DNA of 9,615 nt, from the NCBI GenBank assembly GCA_937889795.1, contig CALBZH010000859.1:1-9615 (forward strand). Direction: 5' to 3'. This DNA comes from an uncultured Syntrophobacteraceae bacterium (GTDB lineage Bacteria; Desulfobacterota; Syntrophobacteria; Syntrophobacterales; Syntrophobacteraceae). Every line of letters begins with the position of its first letter. The first letter of the stretch is position 1. Positions 1 through 5,564 of the stretch are shown here, piece after piece. The position numbers and the translations under genes are program-made. The notes beneath the pieces were generated by a model, which saw only the letters and a list, made by a program, of their open reading frames with translations, searched no databases and had not been told where the DNA came from.

Positions 1-45
1 GATATCCACTCGTGACTGGAGTTCAGACGTGTGCTCTTCCGATCT
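1..45. other. Sequencing adapter left at contig end (artefact)
   Basis: Bases 12-45 match the Illumina Read 2 / multiplexing primer sequence, ending in the familiar CTCTTCCGATCT. Bases 4-11 are an 8-base index (ATCCACTC, reverse complement GAGTGGAT, which I recall as TruSeq index 23), and bases 1-3 (GAT) match the end of the P7 segment. The organism's DNA therefore begins at about base 46. Anything translated across this point, such as the apparent C-terminus EIGRAHV of the minus-strand reading frame, is an artefact. Confidence 0.97.
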
Positions 46-604
46 CCAGGGCAACACCTGCCATGAGGGCGCGACAGGCCTCAACCTCATCCCGCAGCGA
101 ATCCCCGGGGTCCGTTTCTGTCGTCAGCACGAGAAGCTCCGGAAATTCCTCGCCATTGAGATCCCGCGTCTTGAACCCCGTATACCGGTAGAGCCCCGAC
201 AGCCCGCCCAGGAGTGACTCGCGAAGAGCGGTCTGCGGCAGGAACGGGAGACCTTCGAGGGCCATGAGCGGAAAGGCGACCCTCCTCAGCTTCATCTCCC
301 GGCACTTCCTGAGCCCGGCGGCAACGGCCGATCTCAGCTTGAAGAGATCGAGCTTTGCCTCCGGGCCAAGCCCGACGCAGACAACCCGGGGGATTCTACC
401 TCCCGGCGGCGCGTAGTACGCGGCGACCTGCTGGTGCTTCCCCTGGAAGTCGTCCAAATCCAGGAGATCGCGCAGCCACCTTGCCTGCTGCTCCACCCAT
501 CGTCCCAACCCGGACGGCAGCAGCGCAGGTTTTTCGAAAGCTAGAAAGACAATCCCGTCGGCTTCCCATGAACCGAGGGAGGCCGTCTTCCATTGGATCT
601 CCAT
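46..604 (-). CDS. pepA: M17 leucyl aminopeptidase, N-terminal domain only (3' truncated by adapter)
   Basis: The protein resembles the N-terminal domain of cytosolic leucyl aminopeptidase (PepA, family M17), which removes N-terminal residues from peptides as a hexameric two-metal enzyme. Only about 186 genuine residues remain. They cover the non-catalytic alpha/beta domain, including the stretch around RVVCVGLG and a Leu/Arg-rich helix, and no metal-binding residues are present because the catalytic C-terminal domain lies beyond base 46. The ATG at 604 is preferred over an upstream in-frame start at 637, because AAGGAG (612-617) sits 7 bases before it and the longer form would overlap the previous gene. 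It begins 16 bases after the stop of the P1-family peptidase gene, so the two are probably co-transcribed. The family call rests on overall pattern, since the catalytic half cannot be seen. Confidence 0.78.
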
Positions 605-620
605 GCAAAGACTCCTTGTC

Positions 621-1601
621 TCAAGACAAATCACCATGAGCGGGCAGACGGCTCACGGCCCGGGCACGGATCACCGCTCTGACGACGGCTTGAGCAGTGG
701 CTTGAGCGGCCAGCGCTCCGATGATGGACACCTCGGCATTCGGACCGTCACCACAGCTGAGCGCGAAGATGGTGTCCCCGTCGTAGAGGGTATGCGCCGG
801 GAAAATGACGCGCGCCAAGCCATCATGCGCCATCTGGGCCACCTTGGTGAGCTGGGTCTTGGTGAGCTTCACGTTCGTGGCCACGGCCCCGACCACCGTG
901 TGCTGTCCCTCGGGAAACCCCCGCAGCTTGGTAAGCCGCCGGATCTCCTGCTCCGCATCGAGGATTTTCAGACTCTCGGCACTCTCCCGGCATCCGGCCA
1001 GGGTCTTTGCGCCGCTGGGCTCGACAACGTTTCCGAACGCGTTCACCACCATGAGCGCCCCCACCTGGACTCCCGTCGGAGCCTCGATACAGAAGCTCCC
1101 CAGACCCCCCTTCATGCCCCGGTGCAGTCCGTGCAGCTTCCCAACGGTGGCCCCCAGCCCCGCTCCCTCGCACCCCTCGGGGACGGGAGCGTCCGAGGCC
1201 GCCAGGCACGCCTCATAGCCCAGCTCGGCGTCCGGATGGCGATCTGTCGTATTCATGCCGAGATCGAAGATCATGGCCCCGGACACGATGGGAACGAGCC
1301 CGTGCCCCGTGTCGAAGCCGACCCGCTGGTCTCTCAAATACCGCTTCAACCCCTCGGCCACGCTGAGCCCGAACGCACTGCCTCCGGCAAAAAAAAGCCC
1401 GTGGACCTTGTGCACCAGGTTCAGAGGATGGAGCGTGTCGGTCCCGCAGGTGGCGGGCGCCCCTCCCCGCACATCGACGCCGGCCGTTGCCCCGCCCTGC
1501 GGCAGGATGACCGTGCAGCCGCTGGGGCCTCCCGGCAGAGCCGCGTGCCCGACCCGAATCGATTCGATCGCGGTCAGCGTGTCATTGTGCGGGTGCATCA
1601 T
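621..1601 (-). CDS. P1 family (S58/DmpA/NylC-like) N-terminal nucleophile aminopeptidase/amidase
   Basis: A 326-residue protein of the P1 (S58, DmpA) family. These enzymes fold as inactive precursors, cleave themselves in front of a Ser or Thr, and use that new N-terminal residue to hydrolyse peptides, beta-peptides, D-esters or nylon oligomers. It starts VGHA, with a glycine-rich GGSAFGL segment near residues 73-79. Residues corresponding to the NylC catalytic set appear in order: Lys164, Asn187 (VVNAFGN), Thr235 (HTVVGAVATN) and the DGD pair Asp274/Asp276. The residue before the nucleophile is His234, where NylC has Asn. Two ATGs (1601 and 1598) are adjacent, and a GAGG-type site lies about 8 bases upstream. 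The start overlaps the stop of the HD gene by 20 bases, suggesting translational coupling. The physiological substrate cannot be told from sequence. There is no signal peptide, so it is probably cytoplasmic. Confidence 0.92.
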   Translation of the reverse strand: MMHPHNDTLTAIESIRVGHAALPGGPSGCTVILPQGGATAGVDVRGGAPATCGTDTLHPLNLVHKVHGLFFAGGSAFGLSVAEGLKRYLRDQRVGFDTGHGLVPIVSGAMIFDLGMNTTDRHPDAELGYEACLAASDAPVPEGCEGAGLGATVGKLHGLHRGMKGGLGSFCIEAPTGVQVGALMVVNAFGNVVEPSGAKTLAGCRESAESLKILDAEQEIRRLTKLRGFPEGQHTVVGAVATNVKLTKTQLTKVAQMAHDGLARVIFPAHTLYDGDTIFALSCGDGPNAEVSIIGALAAQATAQAVVRAVIRARAVSRLPAHGDLS

Positions 1602-2349
1602 CCGGGTACCTCTGTCTGAGATAGTGGTAGATCTCTTTTCCGATGTCCATCCCGGTCTCGATGATCTGAGGCCCGAAATGACGGCCGGTCGTGCTCCTGA
1701 ACGTCTCCCGGATGCGCAGAATCCCGGTCATCCCCCAGGGGAAGCGCGTGATCAATTCACGCGGCGTCACCTTCTGGTGATCGATCATGTGCCAGATGGT
1801 GTGCGTGAAGGTATCTCGCCCCCACCGGAACTTATCGGCATCGTAGAGGGAATCGCTCACGAGATGGAACCATGGACGGAGAAACGGTGCCGGCGTCGTG
1901 AACGCCTCGTGGTTCCGTATGGCGGCACAGATGCATGCAACCTCGATCTCATGCAGCGGAAAGCCATCCAGGAGCCTGGCGGCCTCGACAGCACCCACCT
2001 CGGCATGCTTTTCCTCGCCGCGGGAAATGTCGTGCAAGAGCCCCGCGAAAAGACCGAGCAGCATGAGCCGTTCCGCACGCCGCCGCTCGATGCGGCTCGC
2101 CAGGGTTTCGATGCAGATGAGGGTCGCGGCATCGAGCCCCACACGGGAGCAATGGTAGAGGCCGTGCCCCAGGTCCTCGTTGAGTAGCGGTGCAACGCGG
2201 CTCCGCAGACGTGCGACCAGCGGGTCGGCGTGGTAGAGCCTTCGGGCCAGCGCCATGGGGGCCCTGAACCGAAGGTAAAAGTCGGGAAGCTTGTGCCGGG
2301 ATGCTATTCGCTCCGCTTCGCGCTGCAGCTTTTTGATCTCGTCATCCAT
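1582..2349 (-). CDS. HD-domain protein, putative metal-dependent phosphohydrolase
   Basis: A 255-residue soluble protein with an HD-type metal-binding pattern: His66 (LYHCSRVG), His106-Asp107 (GLLHDISRG), His147 (RNHEA) and Asp170/Asp172 (LYDADKF). HD proteins coordinate one or two metals and usually hydrolyse phosphate esters or nucleotides. The spacing H..HD..H..D and the spread over about 110 residues fit the catalytic class. The N-terminal 55 residues form charged helices, and the last 60 residues are also helical with no recognised domain. It begins 25 bases after the stop of the small upstream gene and overlaps the peptidase gene downstream by 20 bases, placing it mid-operon. The ribosome site before the ATG is weak, which fits coupling to the upstream gene. 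The substrate is unknown, and nothing in the sequence points to a specific signalling nucleotide. Confidence 0.85.
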   Translation of the reverse strand: MDDEIKKLQREAERIASRHKLPDFYLRFRAPMALARRLYHADPLVARLRSRVAPLLNEDLGHGLYHCSRVGLDAATLICIETLASRIERRRAERLMLLGLFAGLLHDISRGEEKHAEVGAVEAARLLDGFPLHEIEVACICAAIRNHEAFTTPAPFLRPWFHLVSDSLYDADKFRWGRDTFTHTIWHMIDHQKVTPRELITRFPWGMTGILRIRETFRSTTGRHFGPQIIETGMDIGKEIYHYLRQRYPDDAPAQ

Positions 2350-2374
2350 GGGAACCCGCGACGATGATGGGGAC

Positions 2375-2638
2375 TCAGTGAAGCCCGTACTTTTCCGCGA
2401 TCAGCCGCCGGAATCGCGGGCTGTAAATGAGATCGAACGTCGCCTCCTTGCCGGGAAAAAGCTCGCAGGCCCGCTGCTTGACTCCGTCCACAATGCGCAG
2501 CGCCTCGCCATGTGAAACGTTGGACTGCGCAATAGTCGCCAGCGCGAAATCGACCAGCCTGCGTAGGAGTCTGATCCGCCGGTTCTCCTCCCGAATCTCG
2601 GATTGGGACCTCAACGGCTCTGCGTCCACGGAAGCCAT
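2375..2638 (-). CDS. Small conserved-type hypothetical protein, first gene of the minus-strand operon
   Basis: An 87-residue, highly charged, helical protein with no membrane segment, no cysteine motif beyond one Cys, and no signal peptide. The C-terminal half (FPGKEATFDLIYSPRFRRLI) resembles small uncharacterised proteins I have seen in various bacteria with a pattern of LFP, then YDL, then RF.R.I. I cannot name a domain. A GTG at 2644 could extend it by two residues, but the AGGAGG at 2644-2649 lies 5 bases before the ATG at 2638, so that start is preferred. Codon third positions are G/C-rich as in its neighbours. It precedes the HD gene by 25 bases in the same direction and probably shares its transcript. 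Confidence 0.75.
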   Translation of the reverse strand: MASVDAEPLRSQSEIREENRRIRLLRRLVDFALATIAQSNVSHGEALRIVDGVKQRACELFPGKEATFDLIYSPRFRRLIAEKYGLH

Positions 2639-2643
2639 CCACA

Positions 2644-2649
2644 CCTCCT
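2644..2649 (-). promoter_or_regulatory. Ribosome binding site fixing the 2638 start
   Basis: Reads AGGAGG on the minus strand, 5 bases before the ATG at 2638. It overlaps the alternative GTG at 2644, which argues against that codon as the start. Confidence 0.75.
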
Positions 2650-2665
2650 GATGTCAAGATGGAGC

Positions 2666-2694
2666 ATTGTGCCCATTAATGGATCAAAGCGCAA
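2666..2694 (-). promoter_or_regulatory. Possible weak sigma-70-like promoter of the minus-strand operon
   Basis: On the minus strand TTGCGC (2694-2689) and CACAAT (2671-2666) are separated by exactly 17 bases, and CACAAT lies about 28 bases upstream of the ATG at 2638. The spacer contains the perfect 10-base palindrome CCATTAATGG (2673-2682), which could be an operator. Both boxes match consensus only partly, so this is a candidate only. Confidence 0.3.
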
Positions 2695-2885
2695 GAGCGG
2701 CAGTAGTTACGAATCAAGGGTATCTTAACCATACCTGATGCATGGCTGGACGTCGACACCCGGAGCTCGATGGGTGGGATGGGCTTCGGTGAGCCTGTGC
2801 CGGCTGGCAGGACGGATGCTTGACAAGTTACCGCTTCGCTAGTACGGCGCGGCAAGAGTTCCGCACCCAGGCCAGGAAGATCCTG

Positions 2886-2948
2886 GATGCCGGATGCTAG
2901 ATAAGACCCATGCAAGAGCGGAGGCTTGTTTATCTGGCATCAAGCATC
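2886..2948. repeat. Imperfect inverted repeat built of GATGC units
   Basis: Arms 2886-2904 and 2930-2948 are 19 bases each and pair at 16 of 19 positions, with one further T-G wobble, around a 25-base loop. Each arm contains two GATGC-type units plus AGATAA. No T-tract follows, so it is not a typical intrinsic terminator. It resembles dispersed intergenic GATGC repeat elements found in some environmental bacterial genomes; that resemblance is from memory. Confidence 0.6.
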
Positions 2949-3024
2949 TGGCCTCTCGACCTGATGAGTGATGACTTCCGCCGCCCGGTACTAGCCGGAA
3001 TCCAGCGCTTTTTCAGATTGGTGC

Positions 3025-3051
3025 CGAATCCCGGCCTTCGCAGGGATGACG
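3025..3051. repeat. Short intergenic hairpin element of the GTCATCCCTGCGAAGG type
   Basis: Read on the minus strand this gives CGTCATCCCTGCGAAGGC followed by CGGGATTC. CCCTGC pairs with GGCCGGG around a GAAG loop with one mismatch. This looks like the widespread intergenic element 'GTCATTCC-TGCGAA-GC-GGAATC' of proteobacteria. A related GGAATCCAGC stretch lies just to the left (2997-3006). A copy count in the genome would settle it. Confidence 0.45.
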
Positions 3052-3183
3052 TATCAAGAGTGATGTATTTGTCTATTGATTAGATATTCCCTCAATTTGA
3101 CGCCAAGGGGCCTTCGCCGGGCTGACGATGCGGAAGTCGGGCACTCGTTTGCAGTCCCTCGTACGAAGACGGATGCCCGTGCG

Positions 3184-3474
3184 TCATCCGGGATGCTCAT
3201 CTTTGACCAAATTCGGTCGCCTTACCCCGATCGATTTGATGAGTCGCTCCGTGATCGAGCTGATCCGGTAATGCCCCAAGCTCTCCGAGACATCGAAAAC
3301 CCTCCAGATGCCATCCGGGTACAGCCGCACTTCCTTGGTGTTCGAGCAGGATTTGGAAGCGCACCAAAAGAGCCGGTAATCGGTCAGCGGCAGGCTCCGA
3401 CACGGTTTTCTGCAGGAACTGCAAAACACGCGATTCCTCGACAGGTCGATGAAAAATGGGACTTTTCTTTTCAC
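3184..3474 (-). CDS. Small cysteine-rich, zinc-ribbon-like hypothetical protein
   Basis: A 96-residue protein that starts with GTG, 5 bases after a perfect AAGGAGG. Cysteines are arranged as C18-x2-C21-x3-C25 and then C38-x4-C43, a layout that could hold one zinc ion in a ribbon or knuckle. After this come LYPDGIWRVFDV and a helical C-terminal third. Codon use is clearly that of a real gene (G/C at most third positions), whereas overlapping frames are not. No signal peptide or membrane segment is seen. I do not recognise the family; it could bind nucleic acid or be an accessory metal-binding protein. It stands alone, with long non-coding stretches on both sides. Confidence 0.68.
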   Translation of the reverse strand: MKRKVPFFIDLSRNRVFCSSCRKPCRSLPLTDYRLFWCASKSCSNTKEVRLYPDGIWRVFDVSESLGHYRISSITERLIKSIGVRRPNLVKDEHPG

Positions 3475-4151
3475 GGACGCCTCCTTCGTCCTGAATCTCG
3501 TCTCCCCGATCGGCTTCGTGCTCGAGTCGGGCCAGTCCCGACACAGGCAGTGCCCGCTCCTGTCTCATGGACCCCAGACCACAGGGGCGCACGGAACCGT
3601 CGCGGAACCGAATCGGCCAATCGTTTGGCCAAGATGCTGGCTCGGTCAGAAAGCTGCGAATAAGGTCGCCAGGCGGCGAAGGAGGCTGAGTGCGAAAATC
3701 GGAAGGACTGCCACGCGGGAAGAGCATGCAATTCGATGGCGTGGCGGTAGTCACGGGAGCAGCCGCGGCTCGATGAAACCGGAGCACAATCGGAACGTTT
3801 CCCGTAAACTATAGGGGCCTGACGGAATCGTGTCAAACAGAGATCGTTGCCGGGTACCCGATCACCCCTGGGCGAATCCCATCCCGCTTTGGTGGCACGC
3901 TTCAAAGCCGACCTCACATGCCCGTGGACGTGCTCTCCATGCCCTTCGGCCGGTCCCACGCGGTTTCGCCCTTGCCTTTGGCGAGGGTTTATGTCACTGA
4001 TCAGGTCACTGACAGGCTTCACGCACAACAGACATGTGCCCCATGAGGAGACGCCCACGCCGTGCGCACACGGATGCGCCAAACGGATGCGCGATGAGAC
4101 GGGGCAGCGATGATCCGAAGTCTCTTGGCCACTCACTGGTAGGGGTTCGGC
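3475..4151. other. Region without a supported gene, about 677 bases
   Basis: Long open frames exist on the minus strand (one runs unbroken from about 4472 to 3471), but they are arginine/proline/serine-rich, lack ribosome sites and run antisense to the hypothetical gene at 4152. A plus-strand frame from a TTG at 3847 is likewise unconvincing. It contains an 8-base direct repeat GTCACTGA at 3993-4000 and 4005-4012, and two copies of CGGATGCGC around 4070-4092. It separates divergent genes, so it should hold promoters for both, but I see no convincing -35/-10 pair. Confidence 0.5.
3480..3486 (-). promoter_or_regulatory. Strong ribosome binding site before a GTG start
   Basis: Reads AAGGAGG on the minus strand, 5 bases from the GTG at 3474. 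It is the main evidence that the 96-residue cysteine-rich frame is a real gene and that GTG is its start. Confidence 0.75.
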
Positions 4152-4541
4152 ATGGCGACGGCAGATGGAGACTCGGGTAGCGAGTCGTTGTCTCCCATCG
4201 AACGACTGCTCACCGAGCGCACGGGACGCGGGGGTGAGGCGCTGGAAGTGGCGGAAATTCTCGCGGCCGCCCAAGACGGCTTTGAGTCCTTGTTCCGCGA
4301 GCCGCCTCTCGGCCCGATCCCCGACTACCTCGAGGTCCACTGGAGGGTTTATGGGTGTGTCGGGGAGTTGGAGGAGAGTGTCGAGCAGCTTGACCGCTGG
4401 AAGGTCCTGCAAATCGAGCGATGGCTCCAAGAGAGAGTCGGGCGGCGGTGGCGCATCGACGGACAGGTCCACGAGCTGCGGGCGGTCAAGGGGGATGGAC
4501 CCAGCTCGGTGAGGTATTCAGCTCGCTCGTGCGATGCTTGA
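4152..4541 (+). CDS. Hypothetical acidic helical protein
   Basis: A 129-residue predicted soluble protein, rich in Glu and Leu, with alternating charged and hydrophobic residues that suggest helices. The central part runs VGELEESVEQLDRWKVLQIE and is followed by a tryptophan/arginine patch. Third codon positions are strongly G/C, supporting this frame over the antisense frame. The start ATG at 4152 has only a loose AGGGG 7 bases upstream. No domain, signal peptide or membrane segment is recognised. It is transcribed toward the prolyl isomerase gene 98 bases downstream. That spacing is wide enough for separate transcription, so a functional link is not implied. Confidence 0.6.
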   Translation: MATADGDSGSESLSPIERLLTERTGRGGEALEVAEILAAAQDGFESLFREPPLGPIPDYLEVHWRVYGCVGELEESVEQLDRWKVLQIERWLQERVGRRWRIDGQVHELRAVKGDGPSSVRYSARSCDA

Positions 4542-4639
4542 AGCTCCATTCACAACGATGTACTCAGCGGAGACGGGCGCAGCCGGAGCCATAGACTGAA
4601 TGGTCCGTTATGCCGCATGGATTCGGAAGGTGATTTCTG

Positions 4640-5071
4640 ATGGCCCAAGCGAAGCAAGGCGATACGGTTAGGGTTCATTACCATGGGACCTTGGAGGATG
4701 GTACGGTTTTCAGCTCCACTTACGAGGAACAGGAGCCGTTTGAGTTTACGATCGGGCAACAGAGCGTGCTGCCACGATTCGAAATGGCTGTCATTGGTAT
4801 GAACGAAGGAGAAACGAGACGTATTTCGCTTTCCCCTGAGGAAGCTTATGGTCAACACCGAAAAGAATTTGTTTTCGCAATGGATAGGACTCAGGCCCCG
4901 CCCAATCTAGAGCTTGAATTGGGTAAGCGACTGCAAGTTCGCACCAATCGTGGTGACAACGTGATTGCCACGATTACTCAGGTTACTCCCGATAGCATCG
5001 TTCTCGACGCAAATGATCCACTTGCAGGAAAGACGCTTCAATTCACGATAGAGCTTGTCAAGATCATGTAG
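4640..5071 (+). CDS. SlyD-type FKBP peptidyl-prolyl cis-trans isomerase
   Basis: A 143-residue FKBP-fold protein of the SlyD type, which speeds proline isomerisation and holds unfolded chains. The FKBP part runs from VRVHYHGTLEDG (residues 10-21) through FEFTIG, FEMAVIGMNEGE and PEEAYG, and resumes in the last strand (LQFTIELVKI). Residues about 72-127 are the insert-in-flap chaperone domain typical of SlyD. Tyr14, Phe24, Tyr70 and Phe135 sit where the family has pocket aromatics, but the usual Asp of 'FDSS' is Ser25 (FSST), and the usual IPGFE is LPRFE. The histidine-rich metal-binding tail of E. coli SlyD is absent. GGAAGG lies 9 bases before the ATG. Codons are less GC-rich than in the neighbours. 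It is likely a cytosolic folding factor transcribed on its own. Confidence 0.92.
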   Translation: MAQAKQGDTVRVHYHGTLEDGTVFSSTYEEQEPFEFTIGQQSVLPRFEMAVIGMNEGETRRISLSPEEAYGQHRKEFVFAMDRTQAPPNLELELGKRLQVRTNRGDNVIATITQVTPDSIVLDANDPLAGKTLQFTIELVKIM

Positions 5072-5172
5072 ATCCGTTTAGCGACACTGCTTACTGCGCT
5101 TCCCTGCCCACCTTCGAGCTCCCGTCCGACTGCCCGCTGCCTTGCTGCCGTCGATTTTCGCCAATCTGCGAC

Positions 5173-5188
5173 CTTATGTTCACATAAG
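5173..5188. promoter_or_regulatory. Perfect palindrome, candidate operator of the conjugation operon
   Basis: CTTATGT (5173-5179) and ACATAAG (5182-5188) are exact inverted copies around a 2-base centre. The centre of the palindrome lies about 50 bases upstream of the ATG at 5231, in the only intergenic gap ahead of the operon. The size and spacing suit a dimeric repressor site. The short centre makes an RNA hairpin less likely. No regulator gene is visible in the window, and I see no clear -35/-10 pair. Confidence 0.45.
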
Positions 5189-5230
5189 CGCCGTGATCGA
5201 GAACAGACCTTGATAACGCGGAGGGATACC

Positions 5231-5500
5231 ATGTCCATGTGGCTTTATGATGAGGTAAGAGAAATGGAGGACTTCCAAGTCTACCAAAAGGAAGTCCGGG
5301 AACTGGAGCGCGAATACCTTGAGATCCGGGTACTCCTGCGCGATGCCGAGCAGGCGTTGAAGACGGATCCCGACAGTGCATACCTCCGGGCAAAGGTTGC
5401 GTATCTCGCCAAGAGGCAGAGGGATCTCGAGCGTCGAGGACCCCGTCTTGCGGCGGATCATCCGCTGGAAATCGCCCTTTGGGCGCCGCCGCACGGATAG
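5231..5500 (+). CDS. Small coiled-coil protein, first gene of the putative conjugation operon
   Basis: An 89-residue protein with GGAGGG 5 bases before its ATG. Residues 5-68 are almost entirely charged or leucine-rich helix (REMEDFQVYQKEVRELEREY and onward), likely a coiled coil. It ends LEIALWAPPHG. I recognise no domain. Size and helicity recall Pup, the mycobacterial protein tag, but the sequence does not match Pup and lacks its Gly-Gly-Glu/Gln end, so no such function is claimed. In the +1 frame, coding-like codons continue past this stop to 5558 and end in Gly-Gly, 6 bases before the E1 start; the real protein could be longer if a frameshift or base error exists near 5490. Its place next to the E1 gene suggests a role in the same pathway. 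Confidence 0.65.
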   Translation: MSMWLYDEVREMEDFQVYQKEVRELEREYLEIRVLLRDAEQALKTDPDSAYLRAKVAYLAKRQRDLERRGPRLAADHPLEIALWAPPHG

Positions 5501-5564
5501 CGGGATCGTGGTCGTATTGACTCAACAAGGCGGCGGCGACTTCTCGATCGGCGGGTGAACCGAC

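Larger units (their letters stand above)
2639..3183. other. Gene-free region with repeat elements, about 545 bases
   Basis: I see no reading frame here with convincing codon use and a ribosome site. The region holds the candidate promoter of the left operon, an imperfect 19-base inverted repeat (2886-2948) and a short hairpin element (3025-3051). The run 3060-3105 is AT-rich compared with the rest. It lies between two minus-strand genes, so it must contain the 3' untranslated end of the cysteine-rich protein gene. Confidence 0.6.

Noticed and set aside
603..1619. Long plus-strand open frame of 338 codons
   Set aside because: It is antisense to the well-supported P1 peptidase gene, is rich in Arg/Pro/Gly, and has no family resemblance; it is a by-product of GC-rich codons.
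46..2638. The minus-strand peptidase genes as the missing deconjugase of the right-hand system
   Set aside because: M17 aminopeptidases and P1-family enzymes are common housekeeping genes, lie on the other strand, and are separated by over 2.5 kb with unrelated genes between.
3197..3787. Minus-strand frame overlapping the cysteine-rich protein
   Set aside because: Codon use is plausible only in a short stretch (about 3480-3560). The alternative frame with the AAGGAGG site and cysteine pattern explains the downstream half better.
3847..4113. Plus-strand frame of 88 codons starting with TTG
   Set aside because: It has no ribosome site, a rare start codon and an unconvincing composition.
2676..4151. 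tRNA, rRNA or CRISPR array in the gene-poor region
   Set aside because: I found no T-loop/anticodon pattern, no rRNA-like segment and no regularly spaced repeats.
3471..4472. Minus-strand open frame of 333 codons across the gene-free region
   Set aside because: It has no ribosome site, a low-complexity Arg/Pro/Ser composition, and runs antisense to the better supported gene at 4152 in its first part.
5231..5500. Coiled-coil protein as a true Pup homologue
   Set aside because: Only size and helicity agree; the Pup C-terminal Gly-Gly-Gln/Glu and its conserved sequence are absent, and an E1-type enzyme is not used for pupylation.
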